Assembly (NCBI RefSeq): GCF_900591205.1
Contig: NZ_UUPU01000067.1
Coordinates: 248,001 to 312,000 of the forward strand
Source of the DNA: Pseudomonas viridiflava
Lineage (GTDB): Bacteria; Pseudomonadota; Gammaproteobacteria; Pseudomonadales; Pseudomonadaceae
DNA length: 64,000 bases
Reading direction: 5' to 3'
Below, in pieces: positions 54,472-62,374 of this stretch. Both the position numbers and the translations under genes were made by a program. Position 1 is the first letter of the stretch; the number at the start of each line of letters is the position of its first letter. The notes below the pieces were generated by a model. The model ran no database searches. It had not been told where the DNA came from and worked only from the letters and a program-made list of their open reading frames with translations.

Positions 54472-55251
54472 TTACTGACCGGGCTTGACGCTCTGTACCG
54501 TCGGCGCACCGTTGACTTTAAGCAGCAGCTCCTGGCCACCGGCCACGGGTTCGGCCACCGGCCAGCGCATGCTCGCACCCGGCAACACGTAGCCCATCAG
54601 GCCCTCGGCCACCGGCCGGCTCTGGCCGCCCTGCTTCATCGCCACATCCGTCAACCGCGCATGCACCGCGCCCTGGTTGCGGATCTCGATATAGGAGCGC
54701 CCGCCCTCGACCACCTTGCGCCAGCTCAGGTCCGGCTTGCCCGCGCCGTTGGGGTCGCGTTGGCGCGTCAGGTCTTCCTTGCTCCACAGCCCCGCCCCGT
54801 AGGCAAACAACGGCACCGAGTAACGCATCTGAAACTGGATGGACGCCGCCGTCTTGCCTTGCGCCTCGTTGCCGGCGGGCCTGGGTGCAGGGATCTCATC
54901 AATGATGATCCGGTAAGCCAGCTCCTGGCCCTGGGGCACCTCGCGAGTGCGGGTCAGGCGCACCAACTGCTTCTGGCCGGGCTCGATACGTGCCACAGGC
55001 GGGCTGCCGATCACGTCGCGCTGGTTCTGGTACTGGTCATCAAACCCGCTCTGGCGCCAGGCGAATACGCGGATCTGCAAGTTGGCGGTTTCATTACCAC
55101 GGTTTTCCAACCACAGTGCACCGGCCTGTTGGTCGGCCTCCAGCACCGGGTCGATCGGCCAGATCAGCACCGAGCTGGCGGCCTGCGCCTGGCTTGCGCC
55201 CAGCAGGGCCATGGCCAGCCATGCGTGACGCAGGACCTTGGGTAAACACAT
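54472..55251 (-). CDS. csuC: periplasmic pilus chaperone (CsuC-like)
   Basis: 259 residues from the ATG at 55251; a TTG at 55257 has a better-spaced AAGGAG site and would add two residues. The signal peptide ends ASQAQA. The immunoglobulin-like PapD fold shows SVLIWPIDPVLEADQQAGALWLENRG near 30-55 and the chaperone loop PGQKQLVRLTR near 95. The archaic type is indicated by the F1-G1 region and the partner usher. It folds and delivers the SCPU pilins. Confidence 0.92.
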   Translation of the reverse strand: MCLPKVLRHAWLAMALLGASQAQAASSVLIWPIDPVLEADQQAGALWLENRGNETANLQIRVFAWRQSGFDDQYQNQRDVIGSPPVARIEPGQKQLVRLTRTREVPQGQELAYRIIIDEIPAPRPAGNEAQGKTAASIQFQMRYSVPLFAYGAGLWSKEDLTRQRDPNGAGKPDLSWRKVVEGGRSYIEIRNQGAVHARLTDVAMKQGGQSRPVAEGLMGYVLPGASMRWPVAEPVAGGQELLLKVNGAPTVQSVKPGQ

Positions 55252-55299
55252 AGGCAAGCTCTGCTCCTTAGATTGAAAAAAGCTTCAATTCAAACGTCC

Positions 55300-55794
55300 T
55301 TAAAAGGTCAGCTGTACCTGCAGCACATCGCTGTAGGTCCCCGCCGGCTGATTCCCCGGTAACACCACCCGGCCGTAGATCGGCAACGTGATGTTATTGG
55401 CATTGCTGTAGGCCACATTTACGCTCTGGCCGATGCCGATTGCCTGGCTCAGGCCCGCATCGCTGTACAACTGGTACGCCACGGTGGCCGTGCCGGTGTT
55501 GAGCTTGAGGCGCCGCCCGCTGCTGCTGTTTTTGCCGCCGTCCACGCTCATGCTCAGTGTTACCCCCGGCGTGCATTGCACCTGTAAGGCACTGGTCAGC
55601 CCGGCCGACACCGTATTGGTGGACAGCGACGAATAGCTGCCGTAGTTCAGGTTGCCGTAGGTGGTGGACGCCACATTGCAGCCGGCAATGATGCTGGCGC
55701 TGACCTGGAAGCTCGCACTCGTGACGGCCGCCAGCGGCAGCGGCAAGCTGCTCGCACAAGCCAGCAGCACAATCGCGCATCCATGGCCGGCCAT
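55300..55794 (-). CDS. SCPU-domain pilin (CsuB-like)
   Basis: 164 residues. Signal peptide with cleavage after the ACASSLPLPLAAV region. The SCPU strand SFQVSASIIAGCNVASTTYGNLNYG begins near 27, the second cysteine is in VQCTPGVTLSMSVDGGKNSSSGRR near 75, and the gene ends L-Q-V-Q-L-T-F. Its position next to the chaperone corresponds to CsuB. It overlaps no neighbour, and its start is six bases from the next gene's stop. Confidence 0.85.
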   Translation of the reverse strand: MAGHGCAIVLLACASSLPLPLAAVTSASFQVSASIIAGCNVASTTYGNLNYGSYSSLSTNTVSAGLTSALQVQCTPGVTLSMSVDGGKNSSSGRRLKLNTGTATVAYQLYSDAGLSQAIGIGQSVNVAYSNANNITLPIYGRVVLPGNQPAGTYSDVLQVQLTF

Positions 55795-55799
55795 GGCGG

Positions 55800-56336
55800 T
55801 CAGAAGCTCAATTGCACAGAGATGGTGTCCTGGTAGGTGCCCGCCGGCAGCCCCGGTTTACCTACGGCCTTGCCGTACAGGTTGATGGTCTGCGCAGCGC
55901 CAGTGCTGGCCTGCAGATTGATGACCCCATTGGACGCCAGGATGTTGTTGTAACCGGAGTCGGTGTAAAGGTCATACGGCACGAAATTGGCCACGCCGTC
56001 GTACAACGCACGGGTGCCCCCGGTGGATTGCCCATCATGCAGGCCGCCCTGGATGGTCACGGTGGGCGTGGTGCCGGCCGAGCACTGGATCGATACGGCG
56101 CCACCGCCGGCGGCTACCAGTTGGGTTCCGGCCTGGGTGAACAAGCTGTCGGTGGTGCCGAAGTTCAGGCTACCGAAGTTCAGGTTGGTGGCGCCTGCAC
56201 CGCCGTTGACCAGGCAACTGCTGGTGAGGATCAGCGTGGAGCTGATCTGCCCGGTGACCGTGGTGGCGGCGTGCGCGCCGGCAGCCAGGGTCAGGCCCAG
56301 AAAGGGTGCAGCGAGACGCATAACAAGTGGATGCAT
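55800..56336 (-). CDS. SCPU-domain pilin
   Basis: 178 residues from the ATG at 56336 with a GAGGA ribosome site; the 56363 start lacks one. Signal peptide ends near AAGAHA. The mature strand TTVTGQISSTLILTSSCLVNGG, the block VSIQCSAGTTPTVTIQGGLHDG near 90, and the end I-S-V-Q-L-S-F are typical. It is probably one of the shaft or adaptor pilins of the archaic pilus. Confidence 0.85.
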   Translation of the reverse strand: MHPLVMRLAAPFLGLTLAAGAHAATTVTGQISSTLILTSSCLVNGGAGATNLNFGSLNFGTTDSLFTQAGTQLVAAGGGAVSIQCSAGTTPTVTIQGGLHDGQSTGGTRALYDGVANFVPYDLYTDSGYNNILASNGVINLQASTGAAQTINLYGKAVGKPGLPAGTYQDTISVQLSF

Positions 56337-56356
56337 GATGCTTTTCCTCTGTTGAG

Positions 56357-56881
56357 TTACCAATCCAGCGTGACCGTCAGAATGTCGCGGTAGGTGCCTG
56401 CGGGCAGTGCGCTGGTATTCGCCACCACGGCACCGTAGACCGGGATCGGCCCCAGGTTGCCTGCGCTGACGGCGAAATTGCGTTGTTGGTCGATGCGGTA
56501 GCTGTCGGTGCCGGCGGCATCGGCCGTGAGTCGGTAGGGAATAGTCTGACGGCCGTTGCTCAGGCGCCGGGTGGTGCCGTCACCGTTGACGCCGCCATCA
56601 ATGGTCACGTTGAAGCCGCGCACCGAGGTATTGCAGGTGACTTGCAGCGCCCCGCCACTGCCTTCGATATTGGCGTTGAGCGGGCGCGTCCAGGTCGGGC
56701 CCTGGTTGCCGAAATTCAATTGGCCGAGGTTGGCGGGCTGCTCCACGCCCCCGGCACTCACCTCGCAGGCCGGCAGGATCACCAGCCGCGCCTGGATGCT
56801 GCCGGTAACCACCGCGTCGGCATCCCCTGCAATAAACAACAGGGGGCTGAGGAACAGCGCAGTGCGGGTGAAATGCTTCAT
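56357..56881 (-). CDS. SCPU-domain pilin
   Basis: 174 residues. The signal peptide ends near GDADA. Mature strand VVTGSIQARLVILPACEVSAGG, then LQVTCNTSVRGFNVTIDGGVNGDG near 90, ending T-V-T-L-D-W. It resembles CsuA-type subunits. It lies 21 bases upstream of the next pilin in the direction of transcription. Confidence 0.85.
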   Translation of the reverse strand: MKHFTRTALFLSPLLFIAGDADAVVTGSIQARLVILPACEVSAGGVEQPANLGQLNFGNQGPTWTRPLNANIEGSGGALQVTCNTSVRGFNVTIDGGVNGDGTTRRLSNGRQTIPYRLTADAAGTDSYRIDQQRNFAVSAGNLGPIPVYGAVVANTSALPAGTYRDILTVTLDW

Positions 56882-56974
56882 ATCAATCCCACTTCCATCA
56901 GGATAAAACCGACTGGCCGCCTAACCATGGGCGACATTCCTTTACCTGCCGAGTCCACCCGGCAGTTGCTGCGT

Positions 56975-57499
56975 TTACCAGGTCACCGTGACTTTCAGCA
57001 CATCGCTGTAGCGGCTCACGTTGGGTATCTGGGCCAAGGGTTCAATGCGTGCATAGAGCGGCAATTCCACCGAACCGCTGTCGGGCACGGTGCCGCTGAC
57101 GGCTTCATTCACCGGCAGCGCCACGCGCCGGGCGGCATCGCGGTACAGGCGATAGGGAATCGGCGAGCTGCGTGAGTCGCCCGCCAGGTAGCGCACCTCG
57201 CCGATGCCGCCATGCAGGCCGCCGTCGATGCGCACTTGATAAGGGGTGTCGGGGTTGCATTCCAGGCGGGGCTGGCGGGTGCTGGGCAACGCGGCGCTGA
57301 GGGGGCCGGCGGGGTCATTGAGACGCGCGGTACTGCCGAAATCGAGCACACCCAGTTGCTCGATCCCCGCTTCACGGGTCAGACCGACCAACTGGCAGCC
57401 ACGCATCACATTGACGCGCACCTCCACCTGGAGTTGCGCGGCCAACAGCTGCGTGCTGCAAAGCGTGCTCAGCACTGCCAAAACCATAGATCCATTCAC
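56975..57499 (-). CDS. SCPU-domain pilin
   Basis: 174 residues from a GTG at 57499 with an AAGGA site; the ATG at 57487 is the alternative. Signal peptide ends near TQLLA. Mature strand QLQVEVRVNVMRGCQLVGL, then LECNPDTPYQVRIDGGLHGG near 75, ending V-T-V-T-W. It is the first full-size pilin of the operon. Confidence 0.83.
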   Translation of the reverse strand: MNGSMVLAVLSTLCSTQLLAAQLQVEVRVNVMRGCQLVGLTREAGIEQLGVLDFGSTARLNDPAGPLSAALPSTRQPRLECNPDTPYQVRIDGGLHGGIGEVRYLAGDSRSSPIPYRLYRDAARRVALPVNEAVSGTVPDSGSVELPLYARIEPLAQIPNVSRYSDVLKVTVTW

Positions 57500-57603
57500 A
57501 GCCTCAATCCTTTTGAGGAATGGTTTACCAAGGTCAGGGTAGCAGTGCAGGACAAAGCTGCCAGTCGCGTCAGGAATTTGCCGGCTACAAGGCCGGAATT
57601 TTC

Positions 57604-57858
57604 CTACCAGTTCAGCGTTACCACGGTGCGCGGGTTGCCCGCTTCGTGGGCGGTGCTGACGGTAAATTGGGTAGGGCTAGTGGGCGAGGCGCTGCAACGC
57701 ACGGCGGGGCGGGCATCGGCCGAACGTTGGGTCACTTCACAGCCGGCGGTGATCACCAGCCGCACCGCGATCGTGCCGCTGCTGACTGCGGCCTGGGTGG
57801 CGTTGACCCACAGGCAGCAGGCGCCCAATACCAGCAGGAGGCGATGGATAACGAACAT
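57604..57858 (-). CDS. miniature SCPU-type pilin, internally shortened
   Basis: 84 residues from the ATG at 57858. A signal peptide ends N-A-T-Q-A. The mature N-terminus GTIAVRLVITAGCEVTQ aligns with the first strand of the full pilins, a second cysteine follows in VRCSAS, and the end V-V-T-L-N-W is the canonical last strand. The middle of the fold, about 80 residues, is missing, with no frameshift visible. It is the first gene of the pilus operon. It may start, stop or regulate pilus growth, or be a degenerate copy; I favour a functional small subunit because reading frame, signal peptide, both cysteines and both end strands are intact. Confidence 0.65.
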   Translation of the reverse strand: MFVIHRLLLVLGACCLWVNATQAAVSSGTIAVRLVITAGCEVTQRSADARPAVRCSASPTSPTQFTVSTAHEAGNPRTVVTLNW

Positions 57859-58060
57859 GAGTGGCCTTGAAGCAATCGCGAGGGATGGAAACATCGCCGA
57901 GGATATACGAGATGGCGATGTGCCTGCATTGATTTTGCGCTGCAGCCGACACGCGGTGCTACCCATCTGCTTTTGAGATTGCTGGCCGCCACATTTTGTA
58001 TTGGTTAAATTAGCGCCATTACCCGCAAGCTAGCACCCTCCACGCAACGGAACCCTGTCA

Positions 58061-59149
58061 TTGGCTGCCCTCCCGTCCGCCCTGCGCCGTTTATTCGGCA
58101 AACCTGCCCCGGCTGCGCCTGCCTCCGGTGATGTATCGGCGTATTTCCAGCACAAGGCCCAGCGTCAGGGCTACACCCTGAGCCCCAGCCAGCAACAGGT
58201 GATCGAACGCATGGCGCAGATCGCCAGCGCCCTCGCTGCGGGCCAGGCGCCGCGTAGCCTGTACCTGCACGGCGCAGTGGGGCGCGGTAAAAGCTGGCTG
58301 CTGGATGGGTTTTTCCAGGCGCTGGCGCTGGCGGAGAAACAACGGGTGCACTTCCATGACTTTTTCGCCCGCCTGCATCAGGGCATGTTCAAACATCGCG
58401 AGCAGGTCGACGCCCTCGCCGTGACCTTGGACGAGTTGCTCGAAGGCTGCCGCGTGCTGTGTTTCGACGAGTTCCATGTCCACGATATCGGCGACGCGAT
58501 GCTGATCACGCGCCTGTTCAAGGCGCTGTTCGAGCGCGGCGTGCTGGTGCTCGTGACCTCCAACTACCCGCCCGCTGGGCTGCTGCCGAACCCGTTGTAT
58601 CACCAGCGCTTCAAGCCGGTGATCGAGCTGATCGGCGCACGCATGGACGTAATGCAAGTTGACGCCCCCCAGGATTACCGCGGGCTGCCACAGAACCATG
58701 GCCAGCAGCGCTTTACCCAGGGCCAGTTCATCTGGCCGGGCAGCCCGGCGCAACGCACGGCCTTAGGGTTACCGGCGGCCGACAGCGCCGCCCTCACCCT
58801 GCCCGTCGGCACTCGCCACCTGCAGGTGCGTCGGCATCAGGGCCGCACCATCGCTTTCACCTTCAACGACCTGTGCGAACAACCCACGGCGGTCATGGAC
58901 TACTTGCTGCTGTGCCGCGACTTCGACGACTGGATCATCGACGGCCTGCCGCAGTTAGGCGATTGCCCGATCGCCGTGCAGCAGCGCTTTATCAACCTGG
59001 TGGACGTGCTGTACGACCAGGACAAGCACCTGATCCTGATCGGTGAGCGGCCGCTGGGGGAATCTCTGGCGGGCCAGGCCATCGACCTGGCGCGCACCGC
59101 CAGCCGCCTGAACCAGTTGCAGCATCGGGTGCCCGACCCGGTATCATGA
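58061..59149 (+). CDS. AFG1/ZapE-family ATPase, second type
   Basis: 362 residues starting at TTG 58061; no ATG is available nearby in frame. Walker A is GAVGRGKS at residues 71-78, Walker B VLCFDEFHVHDIGDAML near 131, and VTSNYPPAGLLPNPLYHQRF near 167 is the AFG1 signature. ZapE acts at the division septum under stress in E. coli. This protein has a proline-rich N-terminus unlike classical ZapE, so it may be a paralogue with another role. An inverted repeat (GAGGGC, GCCCTC) overlaps its stop codon. Confidence 0.85.
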   Translation: MAALPSALRRLFGKPAPAAPASGDVSAYFQHKAQRQGYTLSPSQQQVIERMAQIASALAAGQAPRSLYLHGAVGRGKSWLLDGFFQALALAEKQRVHFHDFFARLHQGMFKHREQVDALAVTLDELLEGCRVLCFDEFHVHDIGDAMLITRLFKALFERGVLVLVTSNYPPAGLLPNPLYHQRFKPVIELIGARMDVMQVDAPQDYRGLPQNHGQQRFTQGQFIWPGSPAQRTALGLPAADSAALTLPVGTRHLQVRRHQGRTIAFTFNDLCEQPTAVMDYLLLCRDFDDWIIDGLPQLGDCPIAVQQRFINLVDVLYDQDKHLILIGERPLGESLAGQAIDLARTASRLNQLQHRVPDPVS

Positions 59150-59188
59150 GGGCCTTTTAAGCCCTCTTGCCGAGTGACCGCGCCGTTC

Positions 59189-60481
59189 ATGCATACTCTT
59201 GCCCAACTCAAGGCTGGCCAATTGGCTGGTATCACGCGCCTGGACCTGTCCTGTGGGCTGACCGAATTCCCCCGGGAAATTTTCGAACTGGCCGATTCGC
59301 TGGAAATCCTCAACCTCAGCGGCAATGCCCTGAGCCGCCTGCCTGACGACCTGCACCGCTTGCCGCACCTGCGCGTGCTGTTCTGCTCGGACAACGTCTT
59401 TACCGAACTGCCCGAATGCCTTGGCCAGTGCGCCAAGCTGAGCATGATCGGCTTCAAGGCCAACCAGATCAGCCATGTGCCCGCCGCCGCCCTGCCGCCG
59501 CTGCTGCGCTGGCTGATCCTCACCGATAACCGCGTCAGCCAATTGCCCGACGCGTTGGGTGAGCGGCCATTGCTGCAAAAGCTGATGCTGGCCGGCAACC
59601 AGTTGGCGCACCTGCCGCAAAGCCTGGCCAACTGCAAAAACCTGGAATTGATCCGCATCGCCTCCAACCGCCTGACGCAACTGCCGCCCTGGCTGCTGGC
59701 GCTGCCAAGCCTGACCTGGCTGGCCTACGCCGGTAACCCGGTGGAAATGGCGGTGGACGTGGCCGCCGACGACGCCACGCCGAATATCCCCTGGTCGGAA
59801 CTGGAACTGGGCGAAGTGTTGGGCGAAGGCGCTTCCGGGATCATCCGCAAGGCGTTGTGGAAACCTCAGGCGATGCCGGTCGCGGTCAAGCTATACAAAG
59901 GCCCGATCACCAGCGACGGTTCACCGCTGCACGAAATGCAAGCCTGCATCGCTGCCGGGCTGCATCCCAACTTGATCAAGGTCGAAGGTCGCGTCGTCGG
60001 CCATCCCGAGGGCCAGGCTGCCTTGGTAATGGACCTGATCGACCCGAGCTACAGCAACCTCGCCGCCCTGCCGAGCCTGGCCTCGTGCACCCGGGATATC
60101 TACGCGCCCGGCACCCGATTCAGCACCGAAGCAGCGTTGCGCATGGCACGCGGCATCGCCTCGGTGGCCGCGCACTTGCACCGGCACGGCATCACCCATG
60201 GCGACCTGTACGGCCACAATATCCTGTGGAATGCGGCGGGCGATTGCTTGCTCGGAGACTTTGGCGCGGCGTCGTTCCACGCCACGGCGGATACCGTGGA
60301 GACCAGGGCGTTGCAGCGTCTTGAGGTGCGGGCGTTTGGGCTGTTGTTGGGGGAGTTGTTGGAGCGGGTTGACGCACAGGTGAGTGACGAGCTGGTAGCG
60401 CTACAAAAAAATTGCTGTCAGCCGGATGTGCTGGCGCGACCGGGCTTTGAGGAGATCGAAGCACTGCTTGAATTGGCTTAA
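59189..60481 (+). CDS. leucine-rich-repeat protein kinase
   Basis: 430 residues from the ATG at 59189; a GTG at 59174 would add five. About eight leucine-rich repeats of 22-23 residues fill residues 15-185 (for example LEILNLSGNALSRLP, LRWLILTDNRVSQLP, LQKLMLAGNQLAHLP). A protein-kinase domain follows: glycine loop GEGASG near 212-217, V-A-V-K with Lys234, catalytic loop H-G-D-L-Y-G-H-N at 337-344, and D-F-G at 357-359. All core catalytic residues are present, with H-G-D instead of H-R-D. There is no signal peptide or membrane helix. LRR-kinase fusions are typical of eukaryotes and occur patchily in Pseudomonas. The target is unknown. Confidence 0.88.
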   Translation: MHTLAQLKAGQLAGITRLDLSCGLTEFPREIFELADSLEILNLSGNALSRLPDDLHRLPHLRVLFCSDNVFTELPECLGQCAKLSMIGFKANQISHVPAAALPPLLRWLILTDNRVSQLPDALGERPLLQKLMLAGNQLAHLPQSLANCKNLELIRIASNRLTQLPPWLLALPSLTWLAYAGNPVEMAVDVAADDATPNIPWSELELGEVLGEGASGIIRKALWKPQAMPVAVKLYKGPITSDGSPLHEMQACIAAGLHPNLIKVEGRVVGHPEGQAALVMDLIDPSYSNLAALPSLASCTRDIYAPGTRFSTEAALRMARGIASVAAHLHRHGITHGDLYGHNILWNAAGDCLLGDFGAASFHATADTVETRALQRLEVRAFGLLLGELLERVDAQVSDELVALQKNCCQPDVLARPGFEEIEALLELA

Positions 60482-60495
60482 CACCCGATTCAAAT

Positions 60496-60592
60496 GTGGG
60501 AGCTGGCTTGCCTGCGATGAGGTCGTGTCATTCACCTTTTCAGTGACTGATACACCGCTATCGCAGGCAAGCCAGCTCCCACACTTTTTACC
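60496..60592. repeat. REP pair (GTGGGAGCTGGCTTGCC class)
   Basis: The left arm GTGGGAGCTGGCTTGCCTGC at 60496-60515 and its reverse complement ending at 60592 lie between the convergent LRR-kinase and YebC-family genes. Confidence 0.85.
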
Positions 60593-60597
60593 GCGTT

Positions 60598-61305
60598 TTA
60601 ACCGGCCAGGCCGACGAACATGTCCTGCACGTCGTCATGGTTGTCCAGCCCTTCGAGGAAGGCTTCAACTTCAGCCATCTGCTCATCGCTCAACCCGCTG
60701 ACCGGGTTCTTCGAGAGGTAGCCAAGCTTGGCCGACAGCACGGTGAAACCCTGCTCCGGCAGGGCTTTTTGCACGGCGTCGAGGTCGGTGGTCTCGGTGA
60801 TGAACAGGGTGGTGCCCTCTTCTTCGCCGTCTTCGAAATCCTGCGCGCCAGCTTCGATGGCGGCCATTTCCGGATCGGCGTCCGGGGTGTCAGGCTGCGC
60901 TTCGATCAGGCCGACGTGGTTGAAGTCCCAGGCCACCGAGCCGGAAGCGCCCAGTTGCCCCTTGCGGAACGCCACGCGGATTTCCGCCACGGTACGGTTG
61001 ATGTTGTCGGTCACGCACTCGACGATCAGCGGCACCTGGTGCGGCGCGAACCCTTCGTAGGTCACGCGGTGGTATTGCACGGTTTCGCCGAGCAGACCGG
61101 CGCCTTTCTTGATGGCGCGGTCCAGGGTTTCCTTGGGCATCGAGGCTTTTTTGGCCTGTTCCACCACCAGACGCAGGTGGGCGTTGGTCGAGGTATCGGC
61201 ACCGTTGCGGGCGGCGATGGTGATTTCTTTCACCAGCTTGCCGAAGATCTTGCCCTTGGCGTTGGCTGCCGCTTCTTTATGTTTGACTTTCCACTGTGCG
61301 CCCAT
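60598..61305 (-). CDS. YebC/PmpR-family protein (YeeN-type)
   Basis: 235 residues. MGAQWKVKHKEAAANAKGK at the start and KLVKEITIAARNGADTSTNAHLR near 25 are family signatures, with the KASMPKETLDRAIKKGAG segment near 55. The start (K-V-K-H-K-E) is of the YeeN type rather than the ruvC-linked YebC, whose gene normally lies beside ruvC. The family includes transcription regulators and ribosome-rescue factors for stalled proline stretches; the role of this one is not known. Confidence 0.88.
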   Translation of the reverse strand: MGAQWKVKHKEAAANAKGKIFGKLVKEITIAARNGADTSTNAHLRLVVEQAKKASMPKETLDRAIKKGAGLLGETVQYHRVTYEGFAPHQVPLIVECVTDNINRTVAEIRVAFRKGQLGASGSVAWDFNHVGLIEAQPDTPDADPEMAAIEAGAQDFEDGEEEGTTLFITETTDLDAVQKALPEQGFTVLSAKLGYLSKNPVSGLSDEQMAEVEAFLEGLDNHDDVQDMFVGLAG

Positions 61306-61404
61306 GACTCACTCTCTTCTGTCCATCGCGCCGAAACGTCTACTGGCCGGCGCTTTGGGGGCAGAGTTTATAGCGCAAAAACCCATCGTTCCACCAAAAA
61401 ACCA

Positions 61405-62262
61405 TCAAGGCGCCAACTCGAAAAACGCTTGAATCAAGCGCAATGAGCGGCGCCGCTCCATGCAACCGAGCATATGCCGGTTGACCAGCCCCTCCCCCTC
61501 GACCGCCACCGCCCGCACCCTTGGGTCGGGGCTGACCTCCATCGACGAAACCACCCCCACCCCCAACTCGGCGGCGACGGCTTCAGTCACCGCCTCGCGG
61601 CTGTCGAGTTCCAGCAGCACCTTAGGCTGCACACGCGCCGCCGCGCAGGCATCATCGAAGGTGCGGCGGGTGATGGAACTGGGCTCGCGCAGCACCATGA
61701 TCACTTCGTTCAACTGCTCAAGGCGAATGCCTTGGGGCAACTGTGCCCACGGATGGCCGGTCGGCACCAGCGCGCAGATCCGCGACTGGCTCAGCGGTTG
61801 CAAATGCAGGCCATTACGCGGCTCCACTTCAGTGAGGACGGCCACATCCGCATGCTCGGAAAGCAGCGCCGCCAGGGTGTCCTGGGCGTTGCCCAAACGC
61901 AGGTTGACGGTAATGGCGGGGTAGCGCGCGCGCAGGCTGGCAATCATCGGCATCACCAGGTGTGGGCCGTCCGCCGCGACTTCCAGGCGCCCGGTGAGCA
62001 ATTGGCGGTTGGCCTCCAGCAGGGCCTGGGCCTCATCCACCAAACCAAAGATCGCCCGGGTGATTGCCGCCAGGCGTGTGCCTTCCTCGGTCAACTCCAC
62101 CCGCCGCGCCGTACGGCGCAACAGCGCAATCTGGTAGTACTCCTCCAGCGCCTTGATATGCCCGGTCACCGCCGGCTGGCTGATAAACAGCCGCTTTGCG
62201 GCCCGGGTAAAACTGCCCTCACGGGCCACGGCGTCGAATGCGCGTAATTGGAACAAGTTCAT
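61405..62262 (-). CDS. LysR-family regulator of phosphonate catabolism
   Basis: 285 residues from the ATG at 62262. The helix-turn-helix GSFTRAAKRLFISQPAVTGHIKALE lies at residues 16-40, followed by an effector-binding domain. It is divergent from phnW, so it probably controls the 2-aminoethylphosphonate genes. A classical LysR box lies in the gap. The upstream in-frame codons to 62349 look non-coding. Confidence 0.88.
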   Translation of the reverse strand: MNLFQLRAFDAVAREGSFTRAAKRLFISQPAVTGHIKALEEYYQIALLRRTARRVELTEEGTRLAAITRAIFGLVDEAQALLEANRQLLTGRLEVAADGPHLVMPMIASLRARYPAITVNLRLGNAQDTLAALLSEHADVAVLTEVEPRNGLHLQPLSQSRICALVPTGHPWAQLPQGIRLEQLNEVIMVLREPSSITRRTFDDACAAARVQPKVLLELDSREAVTEAVAAELGVGVVSSMEVSPDPRVRAVAVEGEGLVNRHMLGCMERRRSLRLIQAFFELAP

Positions 62263-62264
62263 AG

Positions 62265-62283
62265 CTATCGGCCTCGCTGATAG
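62265..62283. promoter_or_regulatory. LysR box of the phosphonate genes
   Basis: CTATC at 62265-62269 and GATAG at 62279-62283 form a perfect inverted repeat with a nine-base centre, containing the ATC-N9-GAT (T-N11-A) pattern bound by LysR regulators. It lies just upstream of the LysR start, so autoregulation is likely. Confidence 0.6.
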
Positions 62284-62374
62284 CTCGCATAACAACAAAC
62301 AATTTGATTGATAACAAGCCAAACTGCAATTTAGGCGCCGTAGCTTCACCCCCGACGCCTTGCGAGACTTTCAG

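Noticed and set aside
51889..55245. Plus-strand open frame of 1118 codons opposite the usher and chaperone genes
   Set aside because: The opposite strand encodes clear usher, chaperone and pilin proteins; the plus frame gives a low-complexity His/Arg/Gln/Ala-rich product typical of antisense frames in high-G+C DNA.
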